DNA of 64,000 bases from Heliocidaris tuberculata. Lineage: Eukaryota > Echinodermata > Echinoidea > Camarodonta > Echinometridae. The notes beneath the pieces were generated by a model, which made no database searches, had not been told where the DNA came from, and saw only the letters and a program-made list of their open reading frames with translations. The stretch spans positions 29,817,821-29,881,820 of the forward strand of contig CM046849.1 in NCBI GenBank assembly GCA_025618425.1, read 5' to 3'. A program made the position numbers and the translations under genes. Below, one piece after another: positions 25,595 through 38,730 of the stretch. How positions within the stretch are numbered: the first letter of the stretch is position 1; every line of letters starts with the position of its first letter.

Positions 25595-26118
25595 ATGTCA
25601 TTACATAGTTCTTGCATCGTCATATTCGCTGGAGTATTGCCTTCATGATGGCACCATTTGCTTATTCTCGGCTTATAGTCCTATAACATTAGCATAATAG
25701 TTTTGGTAAAATATCTGAAGATGCGAGTGGAAAGTGTTCCAATCACACAGATATATTCTGTGTTGTTTTACATTACTAAAAGACCCTATCCTAAAATTTA
25801 TACACTATACTGTGTTATTCTTGCTGTTGTTCTAATTATTTCCTATAGAATCTACTGAGCTACTTGTTACAAGATTTTGAGCATAATAATCATTCAGTCT
25901 CCACGGTTTTTCTGGCGTACAAAATGGTCGACACAAATGGTGTATCCCGAAATTATCAAATAAGGGGCAAAATATACTACGTGCCCTAAATAGGCATCTT
26001 GCGCTAGTGCCCCCTAAAGAATAATCAGAAGAAAAAAAGAAATATTTAAGATATATTGCATGGAATCTCATGCAAAAACTACCGCATGAAATTTTGATCC
26101 CATTACAACTAAATACTA

Positions 26119-26154
<36 letters not shown>

Positions 26155-28809
26155 AACTCTAGATCTGAAAGGGGCGTCGGCTCCGCCCACGTGGATACGC
26201 CACTGAACGTTCAGTACACAGAATACTGTAGGACTACCTGTAAACTTGTTTATATTCGACTGCGTTAGTACCTGCTTCACTTTGCCTGCCACGAGTTCTA
26301 AGCTAACCCGATCGTGAACCCTGTGCTTTATTTTCAAAAGGGTGTTGGGGTTACGTTGGTTCAACAATAACTCACGATAAATACAAGCTCAGTAATTGTG
26401 CAAATACTACAGCTGAAAAGGGAGACGCAAAGCGAGTCGCGTCGATGGAGCCCATGTAGACGCAGTATGTGGACATGGACCCTCTTATGTTCTGATATCG
26501 GTACGGTTCTGGGGCTATAGCATAAAGACTATATATTGGGTAAAACTTGCCCAGTATGGGGGCAATTAGGTGCCCGACCCACTTTGGGCAATAACATGCC
26601 CAAATTTGGACAATGTTTGCCCAGTCATGATCACCTTTTACTACAAATTTAGTAAAATATCACCCAATTTTTTACAATGTGTAACATGCATTTATGTAAT
26701 GAATTATGATCTTACATTTATAAGTGAAATATGAGAGTATTTGTCTTTCCAACAAAATGGAATATCAAGCGGAATTATTGTCGATAAGCGGCTTTCCCAA
26801 AATGAATTTTTACTTGTTTTTCTTTCTTTTCTTCAAAACGTTTTCAGACAAAATGTCCGTAATTACCTGTTAATATCGTATTTTTAAAAGAATGCATTCA
26901 AATCGATATTTGATTTTCTAATTGCTTATCTGGACCTTTATTCGTCTTAATTTGCCTCATGCCTCCAAACAAATTAAACATGGCCGCTAAACGGCCATCA
27001 ACTGCATGTGCCTGTATTGACATTTGGAATGGTGTACTTATCGTGACATTGCTCAGTTGCTGGAAGAAATAATGACAATGGTGCGAAATGATTTTCTGCA
27101 ATATTTCCTCTTTTTTAGTCTTCATATGTGCAGTAATAAGGGCGAAGCTTGGAGGAGTGTGAAGCATGAACCATCTGTATCATTTTGCCAACTCTAATAC
27201 CAGGCATGTATAAAACATTCCAAAGAAAAGGGTATAGTGAAGTTCCCCTTTAGCTGCCCCTCCCCTATTTCAATATTATGGGTCCTCTACGATACAGGAA
27301 ACAGCTGCTTATTGCTATAGTCTGTTTCAGTGATTGATGATTCGACGCAAACATGCCTTTCTAATCATATAGGACCCTGTAACTGAAAAAATAACTTTAT
27401 GGAAAATGCAAGGAAAAAATTAACAGGCACAGTAGGCTTACATGCTTACAAAATGTTAAAATGTTCCAGCACATTGTAATTGTCTCGAGATTAAGGAGTG
27501 CTGTTCAGATTTTTGGATTGTATTACAACTTTGAAAACAATTTACACCTCGCTTACAAATAAGAATAATCTCATTGGACAGAGGTCTGCTTTATGTATAG
27601 GCATTTTGTATACCGAAAAAAAAATAGCGTTACAGGTATTTTTTATGTATGGGACTGTTTGGGACATGCACCTCAAAGGAATATGCAGGAAAAAATTAAC
27701 AGGCACAGAAGACTTACATGTGCCCAAAAGTTAGAAATGTTTCAGCAAATTTCTAAATTGGGGGGGGGGGGGGGGAGGGGGGAGGGGAGTTTTATTCTTG
27801 TACAGTTGGGCAGTATTTTTACCAATTTCTGATCAATCTTTTATCGTCAAAATAATAACATGATACTAGTAGTTCGATTAGGCTTACCCATCCACGGTCT
27901 GGGCATTAATCAATTTCCAAGCTTTCCCCTGGGTTTGATTGAGTCAGCATCTTTCTCATTAACTTATTCCTTTCTCCATATATTCATTATCCATCTCGAC
28001 TATCCTCCTCCACTTTCAAGACTTTGCTGACCATGTCAGCAGTTCATAATTGTTATATGAATATCTTATTTCTGTCCTTTATTCTGCACACGCAATCGAA
28101 GGGTAGACCTATAACTTTCCATCAGATTTAACGCCAACGGCACCTTTGTCATGTTTGTTTGTGGGTGCAAAATTGCACCCCTAACCTGCCTAAATGTGTA
28201 TAAACTTCATGCCATGGTCATGATGGTGTAAGCTTGCAGCCCCAAAATACTATTAGAAATATGGGCGTAAAGTGAGGGTAGTTATGTATCTTACTAACCA
28301 ATGGGCGCAATCAACTTTCATTCATATTGGTATTATTTTGTCTAGTAACTAATGATTAAGTTTTTCACAAAATATAGATTATTATTCCGTTTATATATCC
28401 GTCAACTCAACATTGAAGGCAGCTACGTACGGGCTATATTCAGGAGAGTGAAAAATGCATTCACTGGTGCTGCATCGTATGATGGTGCAAAGTTATACCA
28501 ATAGGTATGATAGGCAAGCCTAGTAACCCCTTTGTTATACTTCTTTCATTTTGTGTACCTGTGTTTTATTCTTTACAGACTTTATGGCCCATGCTCTCCT
28601 CTCTTTTCTATTTCGTATGGTTTCTTATTTACGTTCGTCCTTGTGATAATAGTCTATCAAAACAATTTAGAAACCAATAATATCCTCCCAGAGCTGCTAT
28701 CGTTATGCTTAATGGAGCCACCGACTTGAATGATAAAACACTTGAGTATAGGACTGGGACCTAAATCTTCAGTACATATACCATTAAAAAAAATGTTAAG
28801 CTTGTACTG

Positions 28810-28980
28810 TGAAACACAAGGGAGACAAGGAAAGCGATCTTTATGAGCAGGTGGTCTTTATGAGCAGGTTCCTTTAATACATGTTTCAATGAGAAACAGT
28901 TTTAAGGGAAACAATAATTGTGGTCTTTATAGACAAGTAGTCTTTCTATACGGGTGGTCACTAAAGCAGGTTGGACTGTA
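28810..28980. repeat. Dispersed GGTGGTCTTTATGAGCAGG repeat, copy 1
   Basis: It shares GGGAGACAA, TGAGCAGGTGGTCTTTATG, CAGGTTCCTTTAAT and GGTGGTC(A/G)CTAAAGCAGGTT with 54424-54587. The motifs recur in both orientations within the unit, so it is probably a short inverted-repeat element. Confidence 0.6.
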
Positions 28981-29323
28981 TAAGGCCAAGTAAAACTGAC
29001 TCTTAGTTTCTCGTCCGTATTTTTCGAGGAGGAGGAGAGGGTTCTATTTTTTTTTTTTTAGTATTTGATATTCTCCTTTAAAAAAGGATATGCTGTTGGA
29101 TCAATTCCAGTACATGCTTAATTTAGTTTCATTTGTACATGCACTCTCGAGTCTCAAAACAATGTGAAATTGTATTACATTAATCTTTTTTTTTTCTTCC
29201 TTGACCAGATGACCTCAGATTCTTATTGGTTTCGTTTCAGAACAAAAATATTAAATAACATTGATAAAAGGAGGCGGGCTAAGCTATGAAGGAGGGAACG
29301 AGAATTGATTTTATTTAGCCTAA
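28981..29323. mobile_element. MITE with TAAGGCCAAGTAAAA ends, copy 1
   Basis: The left end TAAGGCCAAGTAAAACTGAC, then TTAGTTTCTCGTCC; the right end GAACGAGAATTGATTTTATT, then TAGCCTAA. It immediately follows a 28810-28980 repeat. Confidence 0.65.
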
Positions 29324-30132
29324 CCTCATTTTCATATGTACAATGCACTAGAAAAATTACATCCATCATAATGAATTTTATTTTTGCTCCTAACAAGCAT
29401 ATTTATTGAGGATTTCTATTTTGTTCTTTATTATTTTTTTATGTTTTGAATAAATGGAATATTTTATAATTTTACATTTTTGCATGTATTATTTACTTTC
29501 ATAATCATACCACTATATGCATCATATATGTACTTCCATCATTGATGAAAGTAAATATAATTGGAAAGAAAAGATCAACTTATTCGCATATCAATATTTT
29601 TCAAATATTTCTAAATCAAACAATACTGACTTTTCTGCCTATTAGTTCAACACCTTAGGATTATTTTTCAAAGTGAGCAACCGTTTTCTACAGAGAAAGT
29701 TGGAGAGAAACTAAAAATATTTATATATTCCATTTCTTGCTGTACTCGAAAAATTGCCCTTCATTTCTGATAAACTGAGACTCGATTTGTTGTTGACCAT
29801 TGTCAGGCATAGTAAATTAAAAAAAACAAAAAACTTTTTCATCATTCTTAGTTTCAGATAAACTCGTCTATATTTTCTAGCGTCGCATAGAATTTATATC
29901 ATCTTATGATTTCTTTTGATTATGGAATGGGAAATGTATTGAAGAAGAATCGCATTTTCGTTTTATGATTTGCTTTCACTCTCGTCACCATTACTTTCGT
30001 TAGTTTTTGAAAGCTGACCGCGTCGAGCAAAAGTAATAGTTCACTGTCCCTTAGAATATCTTTGGCAATATTGCGTATCTCCACGCATCGCAACCAATAT
30101 TCATAGTCGCCTTCAGTCCAAGGAGATTGATA

Positions 30133-33100
30133 TCAGTTATGCATTGCATCGCCTACAGTCGTGGAGTAATAATTCTCTATTGTGGGTTTGGCAGAGAGCT
30201 GTAATAGGCGGTCTTCGCAGCCGTACCGCCGGGCGGCCTCCATGACACGGCACGCTATACAGCCCGGTCTTTCATCTGTATACACTGCTTGGGCTCGCTT
30301 GCTGCAGTATACCGTGCCCTTGCTTCCCAGTGCCGTAGCGTCGGCGTCTACAACCGGTTGGAGAGTGGTGCTTGGCTGTGGGGGCATGAGGAAATAAAAG
30401 AAGGAATGGTGTTTATACGCATGTTCGCAATCTTGAGGTTGCGAGGAATTTGGTTCTCGGGCCAAACTGGCACTTTCTACAAAACAATGATTCAGTATGT
30501 AATAAAGGCGACATAGGTGCAATACTATAATTATTATAAATGCCAGATTAGTTCCCGCTCAAAGCCAAAAATATGAAAAGTATAATTGATTTATTCAAGT
30601 AAAAGTTTAGTTAATAAAGGCAACGCATATGAATTAAAGTTTTGGCAGCAAAATACGCCACTTAATCTCTCGGGCAATTTTGCAAGATGATATTAAAACA
30701 TATCTATCCACGTTGATAATTAGGTAATGATTATAAATAATTATGCATGATTAAGAACCAAGTATGACAAAAATAGAACATGATTTAAACATTGTTATAT
30801 CAGTCTATTATCTGTAAAAGGAAGCTGTGGCCACGTTTAGCCGTATACATGGTGTATAGAAATTAAACTATTGTTTCGTCATAATGGATGACATCTCGCT
30901 TAACATCTTGGGAGGAAACGCTTTAGTGTGACCGCACCTAAATATCTTAAACTTTGCACCCCTTCCCCATCAGTTTCTGAGATACTGCACCTCTTCGTCC
31001 CCCAGAAAGAAATATGCGACAGTGTTTTCTTGAAAAATCAACAATTATTACGAAGATACCGCAGAATTTGTACACTTATTATTTTGTCTGTATTTTGTTT
31101 TGTCGCTGTTATGAGTTGATATTCCTTATTGTTATTGAAGATTGTTGTTAGCAAACAGGGCTTCATGGAAGACAGCCTGTAAATGTGCTACCCTGTGTAA
31201 ATATTAGAAATGAATAAAGAGGGATGAAAATGTGAACTGGTGAAATTATTAACTTCTCGAATAAACCTTTAGAGAAAATATCATAGACGTGTAGTTCATA
31301 AACATCTATTTGTTTTCTTCCTCTGAAATTTACCTTCGTCAGGGATTCCAAAAGAGCAATTTCACATCTTTCGTCTTTTAATTATTGAATAGAAAATGGA
31401 TATCAAATACCGTAAAAGAGGATCCTATTTTTCTTTCATTTGAAGTTGCTAAGAGAAAACTTTAATCTAAAAATGATATCCACTGACAGAAAGAGAAAAA
31501 CAGCCAATGAAAATAGCAACCGAGCTAAGCGAATTTAAACTAATAATTTGCTTTTTCATTTCACCTTATGGAAAACGGGTATTGTTACATTTAATGAATT
31601 TAATCTTTTCATGTATCTTAATATTTTATCGGCTTAAACCGAAGAAATAACATGAATTGGTTATAATTTCTCCAATATGGCAATCAAAACATCTGATCTT
31701 CCCACTCCGCAGAAATTCTTTCTCTCCCTCTCTATCTCTCTCTTTCTCCCCCCCCCCTTAAAAACGTTTCTCGCTTCCCCTTCTCATCTTCCCTTTCCCT
31801 TATAGATACCCCATTTTACAAAGTGAGACAATAATTTCTGTATTTGAAATGAAGTGAACTAGCATTTTGTTCTTCATTTTTTTTCAGTTTGTAGTTGAAG
31901 GCCTATTTGCATTTTATGACAATATTTTTTAACATTCTATCATATTTTTTTTTATTTGTCATAGTTCAATCTCTCAGGTAGATTGAATTCTGGTTCCTCT
32001 TCAAGCCCTCCGATGCAGTGAAGATGACGAAATTGTGCATGATATTTCTTATTTTTCAAATGTCTATGTTATTTGCAGAACCAAGGAATGGGTAATGATA
32101 GAGAGAAAAAAAAAAACATCCATTATGAATTATATTTTTCGACACCGCCAGTTCAGAAACGAGTTACAAAGTCCGTTGACCTTTGACCTTAAGGTCTTGA
32201 CAAAAGGTGAAGCGCGTGAGAGAGAATAAACTGAATCTCAAACAGTTCTGTTATGTCTGCGAGATATTTAATACCTTAAACAAGTATGAGGCTGTATTGC
32301 ATGCGTAAAATAATAGTATAACACTAGTCCCCTCTATTAAAATTGAGTGCCATAAAAGAATTAACTATGTGTTAAACAATATGAGCTAACGGGCCTTCTT
32401 ACTTAAAACAAACGTTTCAGATAGCATGGATAGGACGTTCGTGTCTACATCTTTGCATTTCCGTTTGAAAGCTAGCAAGCAAGCAAATTTAACCTGGTGA
32501 TCATAACAACTTAACCACAAGACTAGGGACGAAGGGGGGGGGGGGGGGCGGCAAATGTACCAAGGAAGCTCGGCTAAAAAAAAAAAAATCACATCGTAGC
32601 CCCAGTTGTGTGGAAGTAGCATACATACTCCCACAGACAATTGTAATAATATTTGTGTTTTTCCCTTACAACTACACTGCTAAACTGAAAAGTGTTGAAA
32701 CCTTTTCCCTTTCGCCTGCAAACGTCAGGGACAAGGGGGCCGGGGGAGGGGGGGGGGGGGGGTCTTGCTACTGAGGTGACACCACCCACCCTCTTCAACA
32801 TTTTCTAGATACATGTACGGGAAGATTTTGACTTTTTAGAGCCTTGTCCTTAAATCGCCAAAAATTCGTAATTTCTTTTTCGAGAAGGGGGAGTGGGGGG
32901 GGGGGGGGGGGGGGGGGGTGTAAGAAATTTTCGGACACAATAGCCAAACAACAGAATGTGGGCAATTGAACTGGGACCCTTTGCCTCTCGTGCATTAATC
33001 TACACACCTGTCTTTGTGACATTCCAAATCGATGATGCGCGTATTGGTGATGTACGCGCATCCTCTTTCTCGTCTCCGCCCGATCGTCGTCGTCACGAAC

Positions 33101-36100
33101 CCGACCAAGGATCACTGACCTCTGGCAAGGCTCGTTGTCAACCGTAAAGGTCAATGCCCTTATAAGGTCAAGCCTCTTCTGGCTGAGTCTCTTGAGATCC
33201 CTCTCCATTTCATCTATGTTGGATGAAGATGATGAGAAAATTTCGTCTAGATTTACATTAACTTTTTAAAAGTTATTTGCCACATATGTACATATAAAAT
33301 CATCATCATATGACGTATTAATGTATCATCCCCCTTGTATAAGGCTTATGTGTGGGAAAATAAAGAAAATATCATTAATAAGAGGTAGGAATTTAGGGAA
33401 TAAAATTTCTCATTCAGCTTCATGATAATCACATTACAGTCATTTCACGATTGAACATTTATCCTCTATGAATTGTATACAAAAATGTACCATTAGAATC
33501 AAATGATGTGGAATTATATCTTGAATTATGAAATTGGTGCTGTTTACTTGATTTCTTACTGAGTATGATAAAGTGAACCACCAATAAGGGAGGTTGCCCC
33601 CATCCCCCCACAACCATTAGCTTGTCAACGGTGTAAAATTGAAAGGAAGTGATAATGCTTATGTGTCTTTTAATATTCACCCCCTGCACGTTTTCATCAT
33701 AGGGTGATCGTCAAGCCAGCGACGTATTACTTAAGCCCCAAATTTGAAGGCCAAGAAGTAAAAATGACAAAAACTTTGATAATACTAATAATTCCACTCG
33801 AATTTGTATACTATATACAGCACACGAAGCTAGCTGCCCAGATACACTACCCCCACTCCCCTCTCACCCCCTCCATTTGGATACTCCTGCCAATCAGTCC
33901 CGATAAATAAGATTTTACTAATGCCCAGAGCCATTTAGACACAGAGTTTGGCCAACCCGGTTTCAGTTGGACTATGCCGCTTATCCTTCTGTTATATACA
34001 GTACTTTTTGTCTAATACCACAGTCACATCAACAAAACCGACGCCAGACCGACAACAGACTTTTTCGAACAAAAAGTTACATTGCCACCGATGGCCAAGA
34101 ATCGGTCGGTTTGTAGTCTGCGTGGGGTCGGTTTGGCGGTGTGACTGTTGTATAAATTCTGTGTATAGCTGGCTCTAGCTAACACCCACGAGCGATATGT
34201 TACCATGTTTAGCAATCCATGCTCCAAACCAAGAGGGATCGTCTAGTTTCTTGAGAACGGAGGCTAATCTTTCCCTCGCACTGTTGAATTTTACCTGAGG
34301 AGAAGAATAAAAGGAAAGGGGTTATCATCAACAACTCTGAATGAATTAAGCAAGTAGTTTTCCAGATCATTACGTAATTGTTAGCATTTATTAATTCTTA
34401 ATTCATGGAAAAGGCTAACGATCCACGTCTGTGTTTTTTCTTTTATTTGTTATTTTTAACGTTATGTAAGGCCAAGTAAAAGCGATTCCTAGTTTCTCGT
34501 CTGGATTTTTTGAACATGAGGAGGAGGGGATTCCATGTATCATTTACTATTTGATATTTTTCCGGTACATAAAAATGCTATTGTCAAAATTCCACCAAAA
34601 AAATATCAAATAACAAAAAAATTGAGGCGGGACGAACAAAAAGGAAGGAGGAGGGGGCGAGAAACTAGGAATTAATTTTATTTGGCCTAACATTTTACAG
34701 CGGGTTTCGTCGATCTGTCTCTTACTTATTCATTTTTATTGATATCCTTGATCCATTAGAAAATCGATTCTCTCCCCCGCTTATCATGGGTGACATACAT
34801 TCAGTTATGTTTTGCCACGAGTCTGTTATTGCCATCTGCTTCCTTTTCTTTTCGTTTGTATCTTACTTTTTTGAGTAGACAAGTTTCATAATAAGATAAT
34901 GCTTATTTAGTAGCTAATTATTTGCTCGTTCGCATGCTCAACCCCCCCCCCCCCCCCCCTTTCAAAAACGCTCCACGGCCCATGAATGGGGTATGGTAAA
35001 GCACATGCAACTCACCTCTGACACTCCCGCATTTTTCGTCACCGAAGTCGGTAATTTTGGCAGTGGTCTGCGATAATTCTTCGTCGGTGGACGTGACGAG
35101 CATGAATACCGTTTCTCCCTAAAGTCATTCTGGGCACCATCTTCCTTCTCGTCTAAAAACGTAACATGAAGTCCTGAGCCAGTGTGGCTTTGTCGATTGA
35201 CTGATGCCACATCGTCAGGCGATCGTAGGTTTACGTGATCCTCACCAGCGACCAATGCATCATCGCCTTGAGGATATTGCTGCAATGATTGGACTTTGTG
35301 ACGGTCGCGCTCACGATGCGTTGCCATGGATGAGTGATGCAGATTCCACTCCGATGGCGGGATGATGATAAATCTTGGTGGTGAGTCAAGGATAAGTGGT
35401 GGTCGGAATCGAAGACTATTGCGCAGTCGAGTGCAAAGCCTCCTGACGGCTTCTCTGGATCGAGCGAAATCGATGTCGATAGTGATCGTCGGCAACCGCG
35501 GGAATCTGAGTGCGCTCCACCAGTCTTTGATCAGCTGGACGCGCAACTGGAGATCGACGTTGAACTTGGGAACGCGTTCGTGGACGATTATCTTAAAGGG
35601 CAAAGAAGGCGGTTGTAGGTTGCTCATGATTCTCCGAAGCTGTTCTGTACTCGTTGGCTTTTTACGATTTTCGGGGGATCGACCGTCATCAAATGGGATA
35701 GACGATACTGTCGGGAAGCTATCGGTCTCTGAGGAAGATAGTACCTTGTCTGAAGTCTTAATTGTAAAATTCGACGACCGTACCCATTGCCTGGTTGTAG
35801 TGTGGCTTAATCTCAGTCGTTTCTCTTTATCGGTGTCACTGCCATGGTAAGTATCTAACAGAGTGTCATATCTGGATCTGCTTCTACTGCTTGACTTCCT
35901 ATACCAAGAGGACAGAATATCCTCCTGCTGATCTGTATCCGAAGATTCCCGAAATGTGACATAATTCGGCTTCGGGAGGGTTCGGCTATTCGAGGAACGC
36001 AACATTGTTTTCGAATTCTTTGGAGTCGAAACCCGGAGGGGCCTAAACTGCCCACCCTGCAGCAAATCATCTACACCTTCATCAAATACTATCGTCTTGG

Positions 36101-37324
36101 ACATAAGTCGATTTTGTGACGTCACCCTTTTGTGATGAAAATCTCTTCTTTTATTATCAGATTTTCCGCCAGAGTCGGTCTGATGGGTTCGCTTTATTGG
36201 TGGTAGTATAGGTTTTGATGCCACGAGCTGTTGTAAATATGACGAAGTATCTTCTGTTGATTTTTTATTCTCATGGTTGCTCTGTATGCAAATGAGACAA
36301 ACAAGAGGATTTGGAAATAGAAATACCGAAAAACCATGCACACCAGCACTAATTATATAAGTAATGCACACAGGGAAACAAACATTCAAAGTTAGACCCC
36401 AATCCGGTATATTGGCAGCAGCCCCAGGTGCAAAATAAACTTTTCAGGACTCAACTTACATAGACTTCAAAGTGATGTGGGCTGAAGAGGTTCAGTGCCG
36501 CACCCTTGTTAATCACACTGTCTACATGGTCTATGTAGATTTGTCATATCATCCACTCTTACGAGCCACCATGAATCTTGATATGTTCATAACCAATCAG
36601 TATTAGGTAACTATACTTTGTCGATATTAAAATGTTATTCTCTACTTCTATCTTATTGAAATCCTAAAGTAGAAAAGTTCAGAAAGGAAATGAAAAGTGA
36701 AAATGGAGCAACCCCCCCCCCCCAAAAAAAAAAAAAAAAAAAAAAAAAAATTAAGACAGAAGATTTTACCAGCATGGAAATGGGTGGAAATGGAAGTAAC
36801 TATCAGTTGTCGATATTGAAATGTCATTCTCTACTCTTTTTTGTCTTTTTCTACCCATGTACTTCTAGCAGAAAAGGACAAAAGTGAAATCCTAAAGTAG
36901 AAAAGTTCAGAAAGGAAATACATGCACAAACTTAGAATGGAGCAACCTAAAAAACGATGAAACAAAGATTAAGACAGAAGATTTTACCTGGTTGGAAATG
37001 GAGGTACAGATCAGGTAATCATTGTGAAGTATTTAGAATTATTGAATCAATTGCTAGGGGGCGTCCTACCTTCAATAGCGGTGGAAGAGGTCGCAGAGTG
37101 AAGACTGAAGAATCTCCTACTGACACATCGGACTTCATCGACTGCGTTCGGCTGTTCGGATCCACGCTAACTCTCCGAAGTCCTGTCGTCGACTTTCGAG
37201 AACTACTCGACCTGCTCCGAGCGCTTGTTGCTGCGCTACCCGATTTGGTCATCGTCGATTTTTGTGTTTTGCTGACTTCAGCAGAACTTGTTTCAGTATT
37301 ACCTTCATGAGTGATCGTCACCAT
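30133..37324 (-). CDS. Uncharacterised five-exon gene, about 685 residues
   Basis: Exons on the minus strand: 37324-37073, 36281-35016, 34294-34204, 33213-33008 and 30375-30133. Every junction is GT-AG and the phases agree (0, 0, 1, 0). The start ATG at 37324 has an in-frame stop 18 bases upstream and G at +4. Exon 1 is Ser/Thr/Arg-rich. Exon 2 is mostly disordered, with repeated SxxSDTD-like patches, but holds a compact segment at residues 312-395 (IKDWWSALRFPRLPTITIDI, then RLCTRLRNSLRF and FIIIPPSEW). Exons 3-4 encode a charged helical stretch (RERLASVLKKLDDPSWFGAW, then EMERDLKRLSQKRLDLIRAL). The last exon has several cysteines (CSKRAQ, CIACRVMEAARRYGCE). I do not recognise the family. 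The exon 4 donor could instead be GTCAGT at 33119, which would need another exon before the last. Exons 1-3 are the surest; the last is joined by phase only. Confidence 0.62.
30376..33007 (-). other. Last intron of the uncharacterised gene (inferred)
   Basis: Between exons 4 and 5 there is no further exon that I can support. It has G-runs at 32535 and 32744 and a T-rich, C-rich acceptor tract just before 30375 (CTCATGCCCCCACAG). A missed exon is possible if the alternative exon 4 donor is used. Confidence 0.4.
33926..34178. mobile_element. Second copy of the 38731 MITE family, interrupted by another element
   Basis: The left end CAGAGCCATTTAGACACAGA and right end TCTGTGTATAGCTGGCTCTA match the 38731 family. 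The flanks CTAATGCC and CTAACACC are probably a decayed 8-bp duplication. A second inverted-repeat element fills the middle (about 34018-34149). It lies in the intron between exons 3 and 4 of the uncharacterised gene. Confidence 0.65.
34018..34149. mobile_element. Inverted-repeat MITE nested in the 33926 element
   Basis: The left arm begins ACAGTCACATCAACAAAACC and the right arm on the opposite strand ACAGTCACACCGCCAAACC, each continuing in CCGAC-rich sequence. It is 132 bp. The target duplication is unclear. Confidence 0.6.
34467..34690. mobile_element. MITE with TAAGGCCAAGTAAAA ends, copy 2
   Basis: The left arm TAAGGCCAAGTAAAAGCGAT, then TCCTAGTTTCTCGTC; the right arm GACGAGAAAC-type complement ending TTTTATTTGGCCTAA. 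It is shorter than copy 1 and lies in the intron between exons 2 and 3 of the uncharacterised gene. Confidence 0.65.
35016..36281 (-). CDS. Large internal exon of the uncharacterised gene (422 codons)
   Basis: This exon gives the best coding signal of the gene. It is a 1,266-base uninterrupted frame with balanced codon use and no simple repeat. It is flanked by an acceptor (TTGCATACAG at 36282-36284) and a donor (GAG then GTGAGTT at 35015), both phase 0. The open frame runs past both ends into intron. The hydrophobic stretch that a naive reading adds upstream of residue 85 is intronic, so this protein should not be called a membrane protein. Confidence 0.75.
36590..37020. repeat. Tandem duplication inside intron 1 of the uncharacterised gene
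   Basis: A block starting CCTAAAGTAGAAAAGTTCAG occurs at about 36663 and again at about 36891, so the period is roughly 230 bases. The flanking segments that begin TTGTCGATATT are also repeated. The first unit carries a C11 plus A28 run at 36713-36750. The last unit approaches the exon 1 donor at 37072. Confidence 0.7.
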
Positions 37325-37867
37325 CTCTCGATTTGTTCTTGATTATGAGAAGACAATAACACAGTTGGGGATGGAAAGATTAAAACTACTTCTTTATATG
37401 CTGAATAAAGATTTGTAATGTCGATGATACTAAAGCCTTATATTTTCAAAGATGATTCTCATTAGTAGTTTGCATTTTTTACCACAACGCAATCCCTTAG
37501 TTTGAAAAAAAAAACATTTAGGGATATCTTTTTAAAAATTATTTTTTAGTTAAGACAGGCCTTCAATTGCTACTGGTAATAAGAGGTTTTACCATATTTT
37601 AGTCATTCAGCGTAAAATTCACTGTTACAATGTTTGTAAGACTATTTAAAGTGTCCATTACTGGTATGTTGTACTATGTGCTATGAAAATTTCTTCTCTG
37701 TTATACATATGCAATAAAGAGTTGTAATTTATATCTACATTCACTTACCCTATTGAAGAAGCCCTAAAACTTTGTAATGAAAGCAGTGTTTTAATGAGTA
37801 ACTAGCTCCAGCGCAAATATCTCTCAGCTCAGTCGATCGACTCTCATGTTGACATGACCTAGATATA

Positions 37868-38113
37868 CCCGTTTCCCTAGTTTCAACTGTGACGCAACAA
37901 TCAATGCGCTTTACACTTACGCGCATCTTGCGCGCTAGCGTCGACTTGAAAATGTAAACAATGAATGACGCAACAATCAACCCGCTATAAACTCGTTTTC
38001 CTAGTGTCAACATCTGACGTAACAATTACCGCGCTTTACACTTACGCGCATTTTGCGCGCCTGACTTGAAAATGTAAACAATAAATGACGCAACAATCAA
38101 CCCGCTAAAAACA
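37868..38113. promoter_or_regulatory. Two tandem 124-bp repeats with TGACG-type motifs, upstream of the uncharacterised gene
   Basis: Two direct repeats (37868-37991 and 37992-38113) share CGTTT(C/T)CCTAGT, CTTACGCGCAT, TTGCGCGC, GACTTGAAAATGTAAACAAT and ATGACGCAACAATCAACCCG. They lie about 550-790 bases upstream of the ATG of the minus-strand gene and are far richer in CpG than their surroundings. A perfect CRE palindrome, TGACGTCA, sits at 38170-38177. A promoter or enhancer role is inference. Confidence 0.4.
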
Positions 38114-38730
38114 TTATGACGTGAATATGTGTGTCATCCTGTAAGGTCAAATCAAGAGCACCGGAGTAATGACGTCACATACCCTAAGACAATAATACGC
38201 GCAGGACGAGTGTAAAGTGAGAACTCGTACACCAAAGTGCGCCAAAATAGGAGTTTGGTGATTGTGATTTAAAAAACTTTTTTCATGTCCTGTTGGAAGA
38301 TAAAAACTTAATGAATACTTCTGAGCAATATTTCTCTTTTCAATATATTTAAAGTGCCTTAATCTTTTCTTAAAGCTGAAAGTTGTTCCTTAAATTTACG
38401 GAAATATGTCAAAAAGTCACTATTTTGCTAAATGCAAGATTTTCACATTTTGGAAAAAGGTATAAATATGTTATTGCTCCTGGTTATTCGTAATAACTCC
38501 TTTAACAATATAAATTAGTATTTTTCGAAAGCTAATTGATATTTACAATATGTTTTGTGGTAAACCTTCTAAAAATGAGTAAAAAGTAAGATTTTTTTCC
38601 ATAAATATAAGGAAATGTTAACATTGCTGCCGATTTCGGTTTTAACAATTATAGAACCGAAATTTCCAAGGTCTAAGCTTTACATTGATACCAAATTTGG
38701 CTGCCCGTATAAAGGAACTCTAGTGACGAC

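Larger units (their letters stand above)
25603..30132. other. Intergenic AT-rich DNA with scattered elements
   Basis: It holds a truncated hAT-like right end with a (TA)n and T17 tract (26120-26206) and a degenerate GCCCAA/GGGCAA patch (26540-26680). A 75-base segment duplicated about 280 bases apart (27405 and 27685, sharing GGAAAAAATTAACAGGCACA) ends in a G16 run at 27761. The 28.8-29.3 kb repeats are listed separately. Confidence 0.55.

Noticed and set aside
36282..36389. Apparent hydrophobic N-terminus preceding the large exon of the uncharacterised gene
   Set aside because: A clear acceptor at 36282-36284 shows this part is intron, so no signal peptide or membrane segment should be inferred.
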